From Paracyclopina nana (lineage: Eukaryota; Arthropoda; Copepoda; Cyclopoida; Cyclopettidae): a DNA stretch of 64,000 nt. The stretch lies in contig JAGUCH010000008.1 of NCBI GenBank assembly GCA_019096065.1, forward strand, positions 1,431,001 to 1,495,000, given 5' to 3'. A program made the position numbers and the translations under genes. Positions 1 to 13,100 of the stretch are shown here, one piece after another. Below the pieces are notes generated by a model that was not told where the DNA came from, did no database searches, and saw only the letters and a list, made by a program, of their open reading frames with translations. Numbering within the stretch: the stretch's first letter is position 1; each line of letters starts with the position of its first letter.

Positions 1-726
1 ACATACCCTGAAAATATAGATTAAAAATTAAAGCCCTTAATAGATAGATTATCAATAAAATCAATACAGTACTGTATCTATTGGCAATACACATGAATAC
101 TTCCTGATTTTTGATTTTCTAAAGGTTGAGGCAATAATTTATTGATCAGGATTTTCTCTATTTTATGGACTTGTAGAAAATCCTTTTACCCTAGTAAAAA
201 GGCTAATGATTACAATCTTGGCTGGTGGCTTACTATTATGCAATATATTTGAATACTATTAATATTTAGCATGCCATCAACATGGCTTCCTCAGCTGGTT
301 AAATGCAGTTTTGGCTTTCTAGGTCAATGACAAAACAGACAACTGGACACTTTAGTGCTTGTACAATAGAAAAGGGCCTTGGAATGGCTGTGTGCAAACA
401 AAAGGTCAGGCAAGGCCAAAAGGTTTATGTAATAAATTTTCCATTCCAAATTGCTCTGCCCCCATTTTGGGTATTTTGAGGAGGGAGACAACCTTTGTGG
501 GACTAGCAAATAAACTTTGGAGTAATTGGGAGAGAGGACAAGTTTTGGATAATTTATTGAGAATTGGCAAACTTCTGAGCATTCTCAGAAAAAAAGGATT
601 CTTCTAAAAAGATAACCTTCTGATAATCTAACAAGGAAAAGCCTGTAACTCCACTGATATTTTACTTTAAACTTTACAGAAACAGTGCTAAGACTCAAAA
701 CACCATAATTTATGCGACTTTTTAAA
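1..726. other. Gene-free AT-rich flank
   Basis: I see no credible exon, RNA gene or long repeat here. The short open frames overlap on both strands, have no splice-site context and read as low-complexity AT-rich sequence. Confidence 0.5.
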
Positions 727-1168
727 GACTCTACTGAGACTCCACTGATGCTTCACTGAAACCCTAATTAGACTCCTCTGAGACTCCACTGAGGCTCCAC
801 TAAGACACTACTAAGACTCCACTGAGACTCCACTGAGACTCTACTGAGACTCCAATGAGACTCTACTAAGACTTTACTGAGACTCCACTGAGACTTTACT
901 GTAACTCCACTTAGACTTTACTGAGACTACACTGAGACTCCACTAAGACACTACTGAGACTCCTCTGATACTCCACTGAGACTCTACTGAGACTCTATTG
1001 AGATTCCCTTGAGACTCTACTGAGACTCTACTGATACTCCACTGAGACTTTACTCTAACTCCACTGAGACTCCACTGAGACTCCACTGAAACTCCACTGA
1101 GACTCCACTGAGACTCTACTGAGACTTCAGTGAGACTCTAGTGAGTCTAAATTAACTGAGACTCTAAA
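727..1168. repeat. 11-bp minisatellite (GAGACTCCACT)n
   Basis: This is a tandem array of an 11-bp unit, GAGACTCCACT, with frequent variants such as GAGACTCTACT and AAGACTCCACT, running for about 440 bp. The units are clearly diverged, so the array is not freshly expanded. The end is fuzzy: scattered half-units fade out near 1170. It overlaps the 3' end of the weak minus-strand open frame described next. Confidence 0.9.
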
Positions 1169-1587
1169 GATAATGATGTGTTTAGTTGCATCAGTCTATA
1201 CTCTTTTGTTTGACTGAAACTAGCCAAGGGAAGCTGGCAATTTCCTGACAAAGTGGGAAACTGTAACTGAAGGAGAAGATGATGTGTGTAGTGCAAAAGT
1301 TTTACCGCAAAAAGTATCAAAATTCCCACTCCAATGATGCTGAGGAAGACTTTTTCTTCAGTTGTCCAATCCAATCTGGAAGCGCTGTAAGAAGCTGCTG
1401 CTGCTGAGCTAATTGCAGAAGATTGTCCATCAGACATTTCTTCTTGGGCTGCTGTGGTTGCACCTATGATGGGCTGATTCTTCCACTGTGGATTCTTGGC
1501 TGCACTTTTGTTACTGAAAGAAAGAAAGCTTTGTTTCACTCTACTGTATCCTTGTGATGGTGACTTCATGCTATGCAAACACCACAA
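1147..1587 (-). CDS. Possible single-pass membrane protein (uncertain)
   Basis: This is a minus-strand open frame of 146 codons that I do not recognise. An Ala/Ser-rich stretch is followed by an acidic/basic segment (LDWTTEEK) and one convincing hydrophobic helix (VFLSIIGVGILILFAVKLL) around residues 80-100, as in a small type-III or tail-anchored membrane protein. Internal Met codons near residues 7 and 50 are alternative starts. The last third runs into the edge of the 11-bp minisatellite and looks non-coding, and a GT donor just after the helix (GCG then GTAAAA) could end a real exon there. No partner exon was found. It may be an exon of an unrecognised gene or a chance frame. Confidence 0.3.
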   Translation of the reverse strand: MWCLHSMKSPSQGYSRVKQSFLSFSNKSAAKNPQWKNQPIIGATTAAQEEMSDGQSSAISSAAAASYSASRLDWTTEEKVFLSIIGVGILILFAVKLLHYTHHLLLQLQFPTLSGNCQLPLASFSQTKEYRLMQLNTSLSLESQLI

Positions 1588-4055
1588 TGAACCTCACATA
1601 GTGGCTAACAATGTGACACTAGGGAGGCCCCTATTCAAGATGGTGTTTTTCCACCAAAACTTGAGCTATAAAAGGTGGGAAAAGCATCAAGGGAATTTCT
1701 CCATTTGACAGGTATCATAATTCAGATAACTCAATTTGCAAATTAGTAAGCAATTTGAAAGAAAAACTTTGGAAAAGTTGCATGCATTATTTTTTTTCAA
1801 ATCTTCTTGAGAGTTGAAACTAGTAACATGGCATAATTGATGACAAATGGTTAATGAGATATCACTTGCTGCTTGCGCTTATACACTCTAATTTTGTCAT
1901 TGCATGCCTACTTAAAAGACAATTATGTCTGATGATTTTAAGGCATGCTGCGGTGAGCCATGACATGCAAGTAATTGATCTAAAGCAAGAGGTTTTACCA
2001 TTTATCGAATATTATTGTGGGTTTAAGGAGTTATCTTGCAATGACGTCAGCAGCAAAATGAGAAAAGATTTTTTTGGAACATCTAAGCATGGCAAGCTTT
2101 TTTAATGGTCCTGAACAAGATTGTCCGGAAAACAGTAATGATGCAAGGCAGTTTGGAATAATTCACGACAAAATCCAGTTTTGATAAATCATTGCAACAC
2201 GACACTTCTTGTGCTATATGTAAGTTGGAAGGGAAAGTCATTCTTCTTTTTAGTTGAGTGAATTTAGCCCAGTTTTTTGTGCAATTTGCAAACTTTTCTG
2301 CCATGTCAACCCCTTCAGGCTCATAATATGTTAAAAACTTGACCAATTTTTCCTACTAGTGTAGCTAGTATATGGTGAAACTTGTAAAACTCACCAGAAA
2401 ATAATGATGGTGTTGCCATGTTGCTGTACTCAACAACATGTGTGTGTGTGGGTTCCAATAACCTTTTCCTTTAGCAGGTCTAGGCTATACTAACTACAAA
2501 GTTTCAATGATTTATCGCATAGTGCTACTAGGGTACACAAGGACTAGTTGTACCTGGTGTCCCAGCAAGGCTGTCCCTTGGGAGCATTTTAATCAGGACA
2601 GAGACGATGATTAGAAAGGACTCCATGAGACACAAACATACACTACATTCGGCCATGAAAAAGTTAGGCCTACCCGACCGGATTCAATGTATACTGTCGA
2701 GTCAAATGGTGCTCTCTTTCTTACTGAAAGGTGTTGCGATGATCTGGTAAAAGCTGGATTTTGTCGTGCATTATTCAGAACTGTCTTCGCTCATGACTGT
2801 TTTCAAGAAAAGCATGGAAAAGGACATCGAGAAAGCTTGCCATGACTCAATGATCTTTAAAAATCCCCTTTCATTATTCATGCCGAATACATGTTTTACA
2901 CATTTACTATGATATGGACAAAGCGCTATGAAAAAAAAATGTTGACTTTTTGGTTGTGATTGACATTTACAAAATACAATGCAATGTCATAATGTTATTT
3001 ACAGATGCTAAAAAGTTATATTCAATTGTTGTAACAATTGCAACATATCACTAGGTCATTCATGTAGCAAGATTACAAAAACAATTAATGTTTGACTTCA
3101 CAAAAGTATTCCTTCTTATTGCTTGGATATTATTTTTTGAATTCTACTGTGGATGTTAAGAAAAACTGCATGATGTTAATGAGCTAGCTTATTGGGATGA
3201 TCATACTGCTCAGGTTTGAAGTACATGAACCAAGTTATGCTACTGAAGGTTAATTATGCACCAATTATGCTTATAAAAGTCAAGGTTTCTTTAATCATCA
3301 ATTACTTAAAGCTCTCAAGGACATAAATGCTTCAAATTAGCAGCACACCTGTATCCATGCAGAATTAAGCTAGAAAATATGGAGGCACATTTTGCTCAGC
3401 TTTTCCACATTAGAAAGCTTGTCCATTTTTCCAAGCATTTCACATATTAATCCATAAAGAATGTTGCATTATCTGAAACCGATGGAGAGTCCTCCTGACA
3501 TCGTCATATCTCCCCACAAAACAAATAATCCCTATTTTTTATCTATTAAATCCTGCCTTAAAATAAACTTCGCTAAAAATGAAAAATTTTTGCATTATCG
3601 TATTCTATATGATGAACTGACTGCACACATACCTTTTTTTTTAAATGCACTTCTATTCCTTAACGAGATATTCAAATTTAAAGTTTGACTTTTTGTCGCA
3701 ATTTCGCGTAGCTCAAATCATAAATTTTTTCTTACTTTTGATAAGTTTTTAGTTTCGGTAGCTTTAGTTATAACATTTATGACCAATTGATGTATTTTTT
3801 TTTTTAAATAATTAATTTTCATAAACACTATTTATAATATATTTTTTCTCATTTTTATGCTTTAAGTTGTTCAAAAGTATACCAATTATTTTTTCTCATT
3901 TTTTTTATATTGAAATATATATATTTCAATAAGTAATTGTATATTTTATTAATTAAATATACCATTTTTTATGTAGTTTTAATTCAAATTTTTTTTAACA
4001 TGCCCTACATTTGTTATTACTTTGTTAAATATGTAATTCCCAACTAATTTGATAT
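1588..4055. other. Gene-free AT-rich interval
   Basis: No supported gene is visible. A plus-strand TATAAAAGG at about 1669-1677 resembles a TATA box, but no convincing exon follows it. From about 3690 to 4050 the sequence is very AT-rich with poly-T and ATATAT runs that lead into the 172-bp satellite. Confidence 0.45.
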
Positions 4056-4639
4056 AGTGACTCCTGATTATTTATGTATTCATGCTGCATGCCATAACAA
4101 TGAACTTGCTCAACGGAAATCACATCTAACTGCTGTAAAGACTGCCTGGCTTCTCCAAACTATCGAATTGCATCACTTCAAATTATGGCTATATTTTATT
4201 GCCACTTTTTCCTATCTGTTTGGATTTAGTGACTCCTAATTATTTATCTATTCATGCTACATGCCATAACAATGAACTTGCTCAACGGAAATCACATCTA
4301 ACTGCTGTAAAGACTGCCTGGCTTCTCCAAACTATCAAATTGCATCACTTCAAATTAAATCTATTTTTTATTGCCACTTTTTCCTATCTCTTTGGATAAA
4401 GTGACTATAGATTATTTATCTATTCATGCTACATGCCATAACGAGGAAGTTGCTCAACGGAATTCACATCTAACTGATGTAAAGACTGCATGACTTTTCC
4501 TAACTATCGAATTGCATCACTTCAAATTAAATCTATTTTTTATTGCCACTTTTTCCAATCTCTTTGGATAAAGTGACTATAGATTATTTATCTATTCATG
4601 CTGCATGCCATAACGAGAAAGTTACTCAACGGAATTAGT
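4056..4639. repeat. 172-bp tandem satellite, about 3.4 copies
   Basis: Four units begin with AGTGACT at 4056, 4228, 4400 and 4572, a constant period of 172 bp. Each contains the landmarks ATGCCATAACAATGAACTTG and CACATCTAACTG. Copies 1 and 2 are most alike at their 5' ends; copies 3 and 4 share substitutions (CTATAGATTATT, GAGGAAGTTGC), so the array grew in steps. The last copy breaks off after the ACTCAACGGAATT segment. The length is close to one nucleosome repeat, as is common for animal satellites. Open frames inside it repeat with the period and are not genes. Confidence 0.92.
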
Positions 4640-6734
4640 AAAATGATCCCATCTATATTACCACTAAATACATTTAGGACTTAACAGAAGTTGTGTATTT
4701 ATTCCATATTTTTAAGAAATTTCAAATCTAACTTAGCAAACTGTTCAGAGATGGCTCTGCTTGCAATTCAATAATTTTTGAAATTGTTCTTATCAATAAC
4801 TTTGAATGGTTTTAGGATTTGAAAAATCATCATTAATAGATGTTGTTTGGAACAACATTAAAACTGAGTAAGCAAGTATTATTCCTCTTATTTTCACACA
4901 AAAACTGAGATTTTTTAAATATTTCAATATTTTATTCTATGTAACACAATCACTAATCACCACTCTATTTTTCTATGACAGAACTCTTCATGACTTCAAG
5001 ATTTATACTTGAAATGAGTCATAACTCATTATTGCGGAGTGAGCCTACAAATTTCAGGCTTGCAGAATAATTTATTATTTTTAGTATGTGTATTTATTAT
5101 GAGAAGTGGTCCTGACAAAAATAAACATTATAGATTTTGCAATTAAAAATAAATAAATAATTCCCAACTTATTCCATAGAATATAGAATAAAGATGAATA
5201 AAAAACAAAAATAATAAAAAATAATAATAAAAAATGGTAATTTAAAAGCAATGTACACGTATATTTAATTCCATTTTAATCTAAACTGATTATGTTTAGT
5301 AAATATTAACCTACCAATTATTTCCATATTATTTCCAAAATAATAGGAATAAATGAAAAGAAAATAGACTGTAGACATTATAAAATATTAAAAAAAAAAA
5401 TCCCTACTTAATCCATAGAATATGGAATAAGAACAAATAAAGTAGTACTATAGCCAAATTACAATAATTAATAAGTCTCTAATTTGTTAATATTTTTTTT
5501 TTTAATTAATCATGCGCTATCCATAGAGTGTGAATGGCATATTGAAAACAAAAAATAACTCATATCTTTGTTTTTTAGTGATCCCTATTTCTGATTTCAT
5601 ATGTTTAGCGATATCGTTACGCTTTTATTGCCACTAGTTGACACTAATCGGGATTTCAATACACTACGAAATCCCTATATTTGAACAACTATTTTTCATT
5701 TTGTTTTGTGGGGCTGGCATATAATTTCCAATACTGAGAATTTGTAGTACTGCTGCAGAGTTTTATTAAGTCATGTAATGTCTTGTGGGGTGTCATTGAT
5801 AGATATGCAACCACTGTTACAAGCTTTTACTTTGTATTTGTTAACAACAGTTGTCAAGAGTCACCAAAATGTATCTGATGTTGTATCTTACATTTATAAA
5901 TAAAGTATTCCCTTTTTTATTGTATGTTACTGTAGTAGTATATAGGGGTACTACACATTGCTCCATTTTCAATTAAGAGGCAGCAAAGTAAATCCCAGGA
6001 TTATCATCTACTATACTGCATTACTGTGATGTCACAAATCTCCTTCAGTGCTACAACGTGGCTGATCAAAGGAAGTAAATTAACTCATTGCAAAATCTAA
6101 GGTGAATCAGCTGTAGCGATTACATTGCGCAACTGTATTTATTGATTACCAGTAAAAAAAGCTTGCTAAAAAATGAGACTGTCTAAATTGGCAGCAATTG
6201 GTTAATCAATACTGATAGATGAGGCTTTTTTGCAAAATACTTCTACAATACATTTTACTGGCTTGCACCTCAGTTTTACAGCTTTTGAACATTTTGCTTA
6301 GAAAATATCAGCCTTTAAATGGAAGAACAAAGGGTTTTTATTATGAAAATTGGCTATTTACCAAAATACTACTTCTTAGAATGTATTTTACTTTTAACTG
6401 ATGCGTATTTGTTTACGACTTTAAGCACCACGAATAAAGTTTGCAATGTCGTTAAAAGGGACCATCAATTAACCTCAATGCTAATTATGCTGATGAATAC
6501 GTTGGCTTACACGACTGTATTCATCGATTAGTTCGTGTTAGAGCTTGCACAAAATATGAGAACGACAACAAAGCGGAAACAATGGTGTATCCAAGGTCCC
6601 ACTATCAATATGAAGTTTTGCACAAATTTAACAAAAGAACATCTATTGGAGGCATCCATTATTCTTTGCGCATAGTATTAGTGTAAAATATTTGAAAAAT
6701 TACCGCAAACATACAGTAAACGTTGCTCACGCTT
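4640..6734. other. Very AT-rich interval, no gene seen
   Basis: Long A- and T-rich runs (for example 5100-5500) and scattered TAAATA words fill this stretch. I see no splice-consistent exon, RNA gene or clear tandem repeat. Confidence 0.45.
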
Positions 6735-7005
6735 ACATTTGTGTATCATAAGTGTATTCACTGTGTTTAGGTAGGAAAAAGTGGTTGAAATGGTGGAATA
6801 GTACCTAGTCTACCATCACAAATGTATCTTACACTTTTCAAATATTTCATAAGTGTATTCACTGTATTTGCAAGTAATGACGTCAGACAAGTTTTGGCCT
6901 CTCTTTGATTCCTAATAGGTCCCCCAAAAATACAAAGTCATATGTATCTTACACGTATCTTACATATTTTGCAAGTGCATTCACTGTATTTTCTAATAAT
7001 GATGG
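6735..7005. repeat. Degenerate direct repeats (AAGTGTATTCACTGTATTT)
   Basis: Three diverged copies of a segment carrying ATAAGTGTATTCACTGT (about 6747, 6849 and, as GCAAGTGCATTCACTGT, about 6971) are spaced roughly 100-120 bp apart. Upstream of the second and third copies lies TATCTTACAC; downstream are AGTAATGA or AATAATGA. This is an old tandem duplication without coding content. Confidence 0.6.
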
Positions 7006-7059
7006 CGGAGTGGGGAAAAACGGTGAAAATGGCGGAATTGTGGGCCTCTCGCGATCGAG

Positions 7060-7281
7060 GTGTCCTCCGCCAAAAGCGAGATCGAGGCTGAGGTCGGTGA
7101 GATGCAGTCAGGGCTTTCTAAGTTGAACGCTGCAGTGAGCAACACTTCGTCGCCAACTTTGGAGCTGCAAAGAAGTCTCGTGGAATTCCGTTGTGGATCC
7201 GAGGAGAAAGAAGAGCCAGTAGGCGACCTTAATAATGAGATAAAGCATTCCTTTTGTCCACTATTACTACCAGACTTGTAG
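7060..7281 (+). CDS. Coding-like segment, possible orphan exon
   Basis: This short block (about 7010-7265) is less AT-rich than its surroundings and keeps an open plus frame of 73 codons. Near the N-terminus it has a heptad-like stretch (KSEIEAEVGEMQSGLSKL) and then a charged tail (CGSEEKEEPVGDL). There is no ATG at the start of the frame. Nearby AAATGGCGG elements upstream could be either an initiator region or an ATG in another frame. It could be an exon of an unannotated gene, a decayed gene fragment, or part of a GC-richer repeat. I do not recognise the protein. Confidence 0.2.
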   Translation: MSSAKSEIEAEVGEMQSGLSKLNAAVSNTSSPTLELQRSLVEFRCGSEEKEEPVGDLNNEIKHSFCPLLLPDL

Positions 7282-8722
7282 TAGTACATCAAAGCCCATC
7301 ATTTTCTGCTCTCTCTCTCACCACAACTCTTCAAAAGACTGGCTTAATTCTGCTTTTCCCGTTCAGGTAAGACACAAATACATATTTATTCTTCAAGTGT
7401 GGCCCAGGATACAAAATGGGGCTTTTTTAAGGGTGAAAAGTGTGGGCAAAGTGGCAGTAAAAACTGGATTTATGGGAGCCTCATTATAATTCAAATTAGC
7501 CCTTTTTGAGGTTGCACAAGGCTTGGCTGTCTTTAAGATGGCAAATTGAGAGGAAATGGAACAGCCCAGACACTTTTTTATGCCTCAGTGAGCCTGTAAT
7601 GCCCTCTAATCGTCTTTAATTCCCTTAAATTGGAATATCTGCAGTGCAAGCTCAACTGTGTACACAAGTGAAATTTGTATGCAAGGAAACCAAGTTTGCC
7701 CTTATATTTTGCAAGGAATCTATCCTTGCTAAAGTTTGAAAATGGATGTGAGCGCTAGCGCAAAAAAGATTGTATAGCCCAAAGGCTTCTCTTTTGGGTA
7801 CCGCTCCTAATAGAAAAGTGCTACCAGATGGCCGTTTTAAAGCATGAAAAAGAAGCTAAAATGTCAGAATCCTCTTTTGATTAAAGGGTGCGCTGTTTCT
7901 GAATCCATTAGGAAGCTTCACTGGTTCTCTTTTGCGTACCGCTATAAATAGAAAAGTGTTACCAGATTCCACTTTTTGATTGTAAGCAGGCGCAGCATGC
8001 TCAAAAGTAAAAATACAAGTGTGTTCAAAATTCTTTTTTTATTATTTAAAAAGGAAGTAATTGATGAAACAATGCATTTTTTGGTATCCTCATGGATAAA
8101 TAATTTTTCGATATGAAGTGAATGACGTATTTTTGGTCGTTGCATCCAAGGCAGATGTGGGCCAAACAAAGGCCGTTCTTGTCAAATCTGTCGAAACTTT
8201 TCGGCATGGTTGGCAAATCACTTCCTTTTATTGTCATTGCTTGTTGTTGTGGTCAGGAAATGTACCATTTTACTTGCTTGCAAGTAGTTACAAGCAATAC
8301 ATCCAGGCCTAGAATTTCTTTACAGAAATAGCCAAATTCAGGATTATTGATAATTTTAGGTAAAAATACCTGCTTACTTTCAATAAATACAAGTAATGTA
8401 ATACAATGGCCACAATATGTTTGCTACATTTTTGTAGCTTTATGCCTAATCTTTTAATGCCTTTCTCATCACCTTCAGAGCACAGAATGCTACACCAATG
8501 TGTGAGTGTGTAGGAAATAAAGTAAGCCAACAAATCACCCAGGAATACTTCTTTTAGTACATAGTGTTTTTTCGCGGAATAAACCTGTCAGCTGCCAATA
8601 TGAAAAAGGGGGAAAAGGCGCGGGAAAAAAAGTCCGTTAAAATGATTTGTTACCGCAATGCAACTCAAGTTCCTGTATTCCTGACACTTAAAGGTAGCTT
8701 AGTGTATTTCGAGATAAAATTC
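7282..8722. other. No gene seen
   Basis: This is AT-rich sequence with two related short segments, near 7790 and 7930, carrying TTTTG(G/C)GTACCGCT and AGAAAAGTG(C/T)TACCAGAT, probably copies of one dispersed repeat. There is no supported gene. Confidence 0.4.
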
Positions 8723-8794
8723 CTCCCCGTCGGGGAATTGAACCCCGGTCTCCCGCGTGACAGGCGGGGATACTTACCACTATACTAACGAGGA
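8723..8794 (-). tRNA. tRNA-Asp-GTC: tRNA-Asp (GTC)
   Basis: This is a complete 72-nt tRNA with the acceptor pair TCCTCGT/ACGGGGA and discriminator G. The anticodon loop is CTGTCAC (anticodon GTC, reading GAC/GAT). The T arm is GGGGTTCAATTCCCC and carries the Pol III B box; the A box lies in TAGTATAGTGGTAAG. There is no intron. It is identical in sequence to the copies at 10,056 and 13,368. Downstream on the minus strand comes AGGAATTTTATC, a short T4 terminator. Confidence 0.97.
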
Positions 8795-10055
8795 TTTAAT
8801 GCAAATCGCTTTGTTTTCTTAATATCTTCCCTGTTATAACGTCTGAAGATGTTAATAAAGCGAAAGCAAGTTCATGTATTTTGTTATCAGTATAACCTAG
8901 AAATGAACTTAGATATTTTTTGGGTATTTTCCTGGTTTACCTGCATAGCTACTTACTTTGCTATTTTATGCTAGGATAATACAAGATGTTCCCACATAGC
9001 GTAAACCTATATTACACTCGTGGATTCCCTTCATATTTATAATGTAGGCTTTTTTCAGCAATTTGGCTTACCTTTCAAAACTGCATGGATCCATTTTGAA
9101 AAATACACATTTGTCTAACAAAAAATTTGCATAAGTGGGCTCTTTTCATTCAATGAGCTTTCCAACACCAAAAAATGGCTTAATGTTCAAGTACAAACAA
9201 TGCATTGTTTGTTTTCTGGCTGTCTAAGCCTCAGATGTATTAAATGTATCCATTTATGTATTCCAAACTATTTTTATCCCCACTATGCTTTATTGAAGGC
9301 TGAAAAACCCACATTCATCATCCTCAATTGCTCTTTTGAGTAGTAAAAGCACATGAATAAAAAATTGGTTCTCAAAAGCTTTTTTCTTCCAAATTGTGAT
9401 AGTACACTTTGGATACTTTGTCTTGAGTGTATTCATGAAAAATGGTCATTTTGCGTCCCTTACACTGAATGGAACTACTTTGTATTTTGAATACAAACCC
9501 AGTCACAGAAGAAGAAGAAGTATTTTGATGAAGAGAACAATAGTATATCTGTATTTTGGAGCAATACATGGATACAGAAAATACTTTGTCACTAGTCAGC
9601 CGAAAAACAATCTCATAAAATGGCTGCTGCCAGACAGTCAAAACGTCCCAGCCAAGTTTAAATAGTTGCCAAATCGTAATAATGCAGTGCATGCTTTTTT
9701 CAGCCAAAATACATTATAAGTAGATATGCATCTGTAAGATACACTTGCTTCCAGATACATTTCAAGTTGCTTCTTCTCATTCATTAACAGATTAAGCAAT
9801 TCAGGCCTAGCTGCTGCTGATGCTACATTTCCACACTTTAAAGACTTGATTAGCATAATCCTTATAAATACAGTGAAGTAGCCATTCAATTTCATGAATA
9901 CATTGATGCATTTTCAGGGGAAAATTGAATTGCCTCAAAAAAATTGTTACATTTTTTCAAGATTACAAAAAGCAAACCTTTTCCTCACATAAATCATTTC
10001 TCAAAGCTAAAAATGAAATAAAATACTTTTGACAATTTAACATAATAATGAAGTA
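8795..10055. other. Spacer between tRNA-Asp genes, no gene seen
   Basis: Frames of about 90-110 codons overlap on opposite strands at 9372-9707 but show no start context, splice sites or recognisable protein. I treat the whole interval as non-coding. Confidence 0.4.
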
Positions 10056-10127
10056 TCCTCGTTAGTATAGTGGTAAGTATCCCCGCCTGTCACGCGGGAG
10101 ACCGGGGTTCAATTCCCCGACGGGGAG
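10056..10127 (+). tRNA. tRNA-Asp-GTC: tRNA-Asp (GTC)
   Basis: This is the second of three identical 72-nt tRNA-Asp genes, with the same acceptor, D, anticodon (GTC) and T arms and no intron. It is the only one of the three on the plus strand. The first few downstream bases (AGGAA) are shared with the 8.7-kb copy, but the 5' flanks of all three differ. Confidence 0.97.
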
Positions 10128-10131
10128 GAAA

Positions 10132-10143
10132 TTTTTTTTTTTT
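10132..10143 (+). terminator. Pol III T-run after tRNA-Asp
   Basis: Twelve consecutive T residues start 5 nt after the tRNA 3' end, which is the standard RNA polymerase III terminator on the non-template strand. Confidence 0.85.
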
Positions 10144-13100
10144 GAATATTTTCTGGTAAAGCACTTCTTGCTCCATTTATAAGGTTTCTTGCATAAGAAT
10201 CCTCTTCTAAGCCATTTTCTACCGTGGTGCATTCAATCTGAATGAATTACAGCCATTTTTCAGTGTCATTACACTTCCTTGGTTGGCCAGAAAAAAGCTG
10301 GGAAAAATTCACACCATTCTTGAGCAGCAGCTCTTAATCAAGCTCTGAAATGAGACATTAGGAGCAGTTACTTGGTTAAAAGGTCGCACTGCAGTCGCAG
10401 GAGAAAAGGCCCTGAAAATGGCGGTTCAGCCTCTTCGTTTTAATGGCTCTACTTTGTCTTCAGCTGCGTTGAGCTGACAGATATTAATGCCTCAAAGGGA
10501 TATACTTTTTAAAAAATCATGGAGTCTACATTTCACTCCACTTATGAGGTAAAGTCTGATTCAAAAGTAAAAATCATTTTAAAATCATGGTGTCTTCGTT
10601 TCACTTAAAATAAGTGGAGGCAACCCGAATCAATGTAAACAAAAAACACGTGGATTATAAATCATAATTATCACGGAATCTTTATTGTACTCTTAGAGGT
10701 AGCAGAATATCTAATTAACCAGGAGTAGCAGCTTAAAATTAAATTTGATTCTCACGTATAACTTGTTCGCTTATTTAAATAAACAAAAGGTTGAATTTTT
10801 TAATGGATTCCTTATTTCACTTAAAGCCATGAGACACAACCTGTTGTAAAAAAAGTAAACAAAAGTCACGTGGTCGACCAATTTAGCATTCATTTGCTAG
10901 TCTTGACGTGATATGCAGGTAATTTAATTACCCTAATGCTCATTTGCTATAATTAAGTAAGTATACTCAGGTATATAATTTCTGATACCACCAAGAAGTG
11001 ACATGTGCCACTTTTTGCCAAATTGCTATATGCACAAGAAGAAAAGAGCCTTCCTTAGGCAATAACATTACATTCCTGATTACAGTGCAGTTGTACTGCA
11101 TAAAATGATAAATTGAAGATTTCCATCAACATTCTGACCACTTCAGGGCATACAAAAATTGTTTTCAAAGGAAGACAGATTGCACTTCTTGGCTTTTCCT
11201 CACATTTTTACACCAGGTTGTATTCACGTAAAAGTAAAAACAAGTTGGTGGAACGCCTTGCGTTTTTCCTGCTTACAACAATTACTGTATCCATCAATAT
11301 TGTATCTGTCAATGAGCCACTCAAGAAGTACAAGAAAGTGAGTATGGCAATTTGGCAACTTTTTCACACTCACTCACATAAAGGAAAAACTTTTTCTTCA
11401 AGTGGAGCGACATTTTATGCTCTTGTCGTAAGATACAATTTGCTGGCAAACTCATACGCTCAAATCAAATCACTCACAAATGCTTGATTGTATTCTTGCA
11501 AATTCACTTTCTTAATTGAAATTAAACATCAAAGGTTCGTTTCAAATGAAGATTTCGTAATGATACATACATCAAAACTAGTCTTATAATACAGATACAC
11601 ATACTGTATTTAACCAAAGGATACATTTTACTACTATATGGTTTATCCTCACTGTAATTGTAGCTTTTATGCAATTTTGCCCCTATTTTAGCTTTTTTCT
11701 TACACGTCAGATGAACAGTGCATTAATAATTCAATGCACAAATTAAAGTGAGAAAGTAAGATACATTTATTTATTATTACCAAAGTATTTACCAAAAATT
11801 GTCAAAATAACGTTAAGTTTCTTACTTTTTCGCAAATATGTATACTTAAAATGTAAGATGCATTTTTGCCAATTTGACGTTTTCATAAAACCATACATTT
11901 AGCGTAGAACCTTTTTTGCCAATTTACATGAACGGTGCAATAGTGTTGTATTTTGACGTGCTACTCTAAATGAGGATACATGTAAGAAAGCAATACAAGG
12001 ATAAATGTACACACAGTATTAGTTCTTGTGATGTGTGTAATGGTGCCCACCTTTAAAAGCCAAAAGAAAGTCCCTTCATATAAAAGATGTTGCACAGTGG
12101 GTGGAAAAAACCTTAATAATGGAATACATATACCGTATCGTTCAATGTATCCTACTGCAATTTAACGCAAAAAATAATGTATTCTTGCGTATAAACTAGC
12201 CTAAACGTGTATTATTATTATTAGTAGTGCATGCTTGGCAATGCACAGTGGGGCAAAAACCCTGCAAATTCCACTGTGGATACATTTTTCTTGAGGCCAA
12301 AAATGCAGATATTGATGGGAAATGCTTCACATTACATGGGATACATTTTTGTGTGTGGCAAAGATGAAATCAAATTTTTCTGCTTTTTCTTGCTTTTGCC
12401 TTGGGCGGAATTTCCCCTTTTTTGGGGGGCTATTTTTGCAATTCTGTTTAAACAGAGTTTGCTTTTGATCTTTGCTAAGTACACATTTACAAGCCAGTGC
12501 AAACATTTTTAAGGCAAAAATGCAAACTTTTCCAGGTAATTCATATAATTTATGGCAGAGTATTTACTGCTCGATTTTATGACAGATTTATCCGTATCAG
12601 CAAAGAAGTTTGGGCTTCTAAGGAGGAAACTTTTTTTATCAGAAAAAGCCACTTTGCTGCTCGATGATCCGAAGGCAATTTCCATCAAAAGAGACGAGCC
12701 TACATATTTTTCTACGCTAGGTGGCGCCCCTGGATATTTTGAATTTATGCACATAAAAAAGTGTCTTGGTTTTTATGAAAAGATAGCAGCCCATTTTCCC
12801 ATTTCGAAAGCAACTTTACTTTACAAGGTGCTTTCTCCTTGATAAGCAAACTCACTACTACCAAACTTCCTTCCTATATTGAGAGATTCCTAAATACACA
12901 CAAACTTTTATTTAGCACAAAAAGCCCCTTTTCACCATAAAAAATGAGCAAAGTACAGCTCTTAAATGTATCTGATAATGGCATAAATATTGTCTACCTT
13001 TAGGTACACATGCACTCAAGCTACTTAATTTTGAAGCCTTTTGCATCACAAAAATGTAAAAGAAAAGAATTTGCATACTTTTAAACTGTTTTAACTTTTG

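Noticed and set aside
4057-4399. Two similar open frames of about 60 codons
   Set aside because: They repeat with the 172-bp satellite period and are products of the tandem array.
12552-12842. 96-codon plus frame and overlapping minus frame
   Set aside because: There are no splice sites or start context, no recognisable domain, the minus-strand frame is equally open, and it contains a CTCF-like word. Treated as chance.
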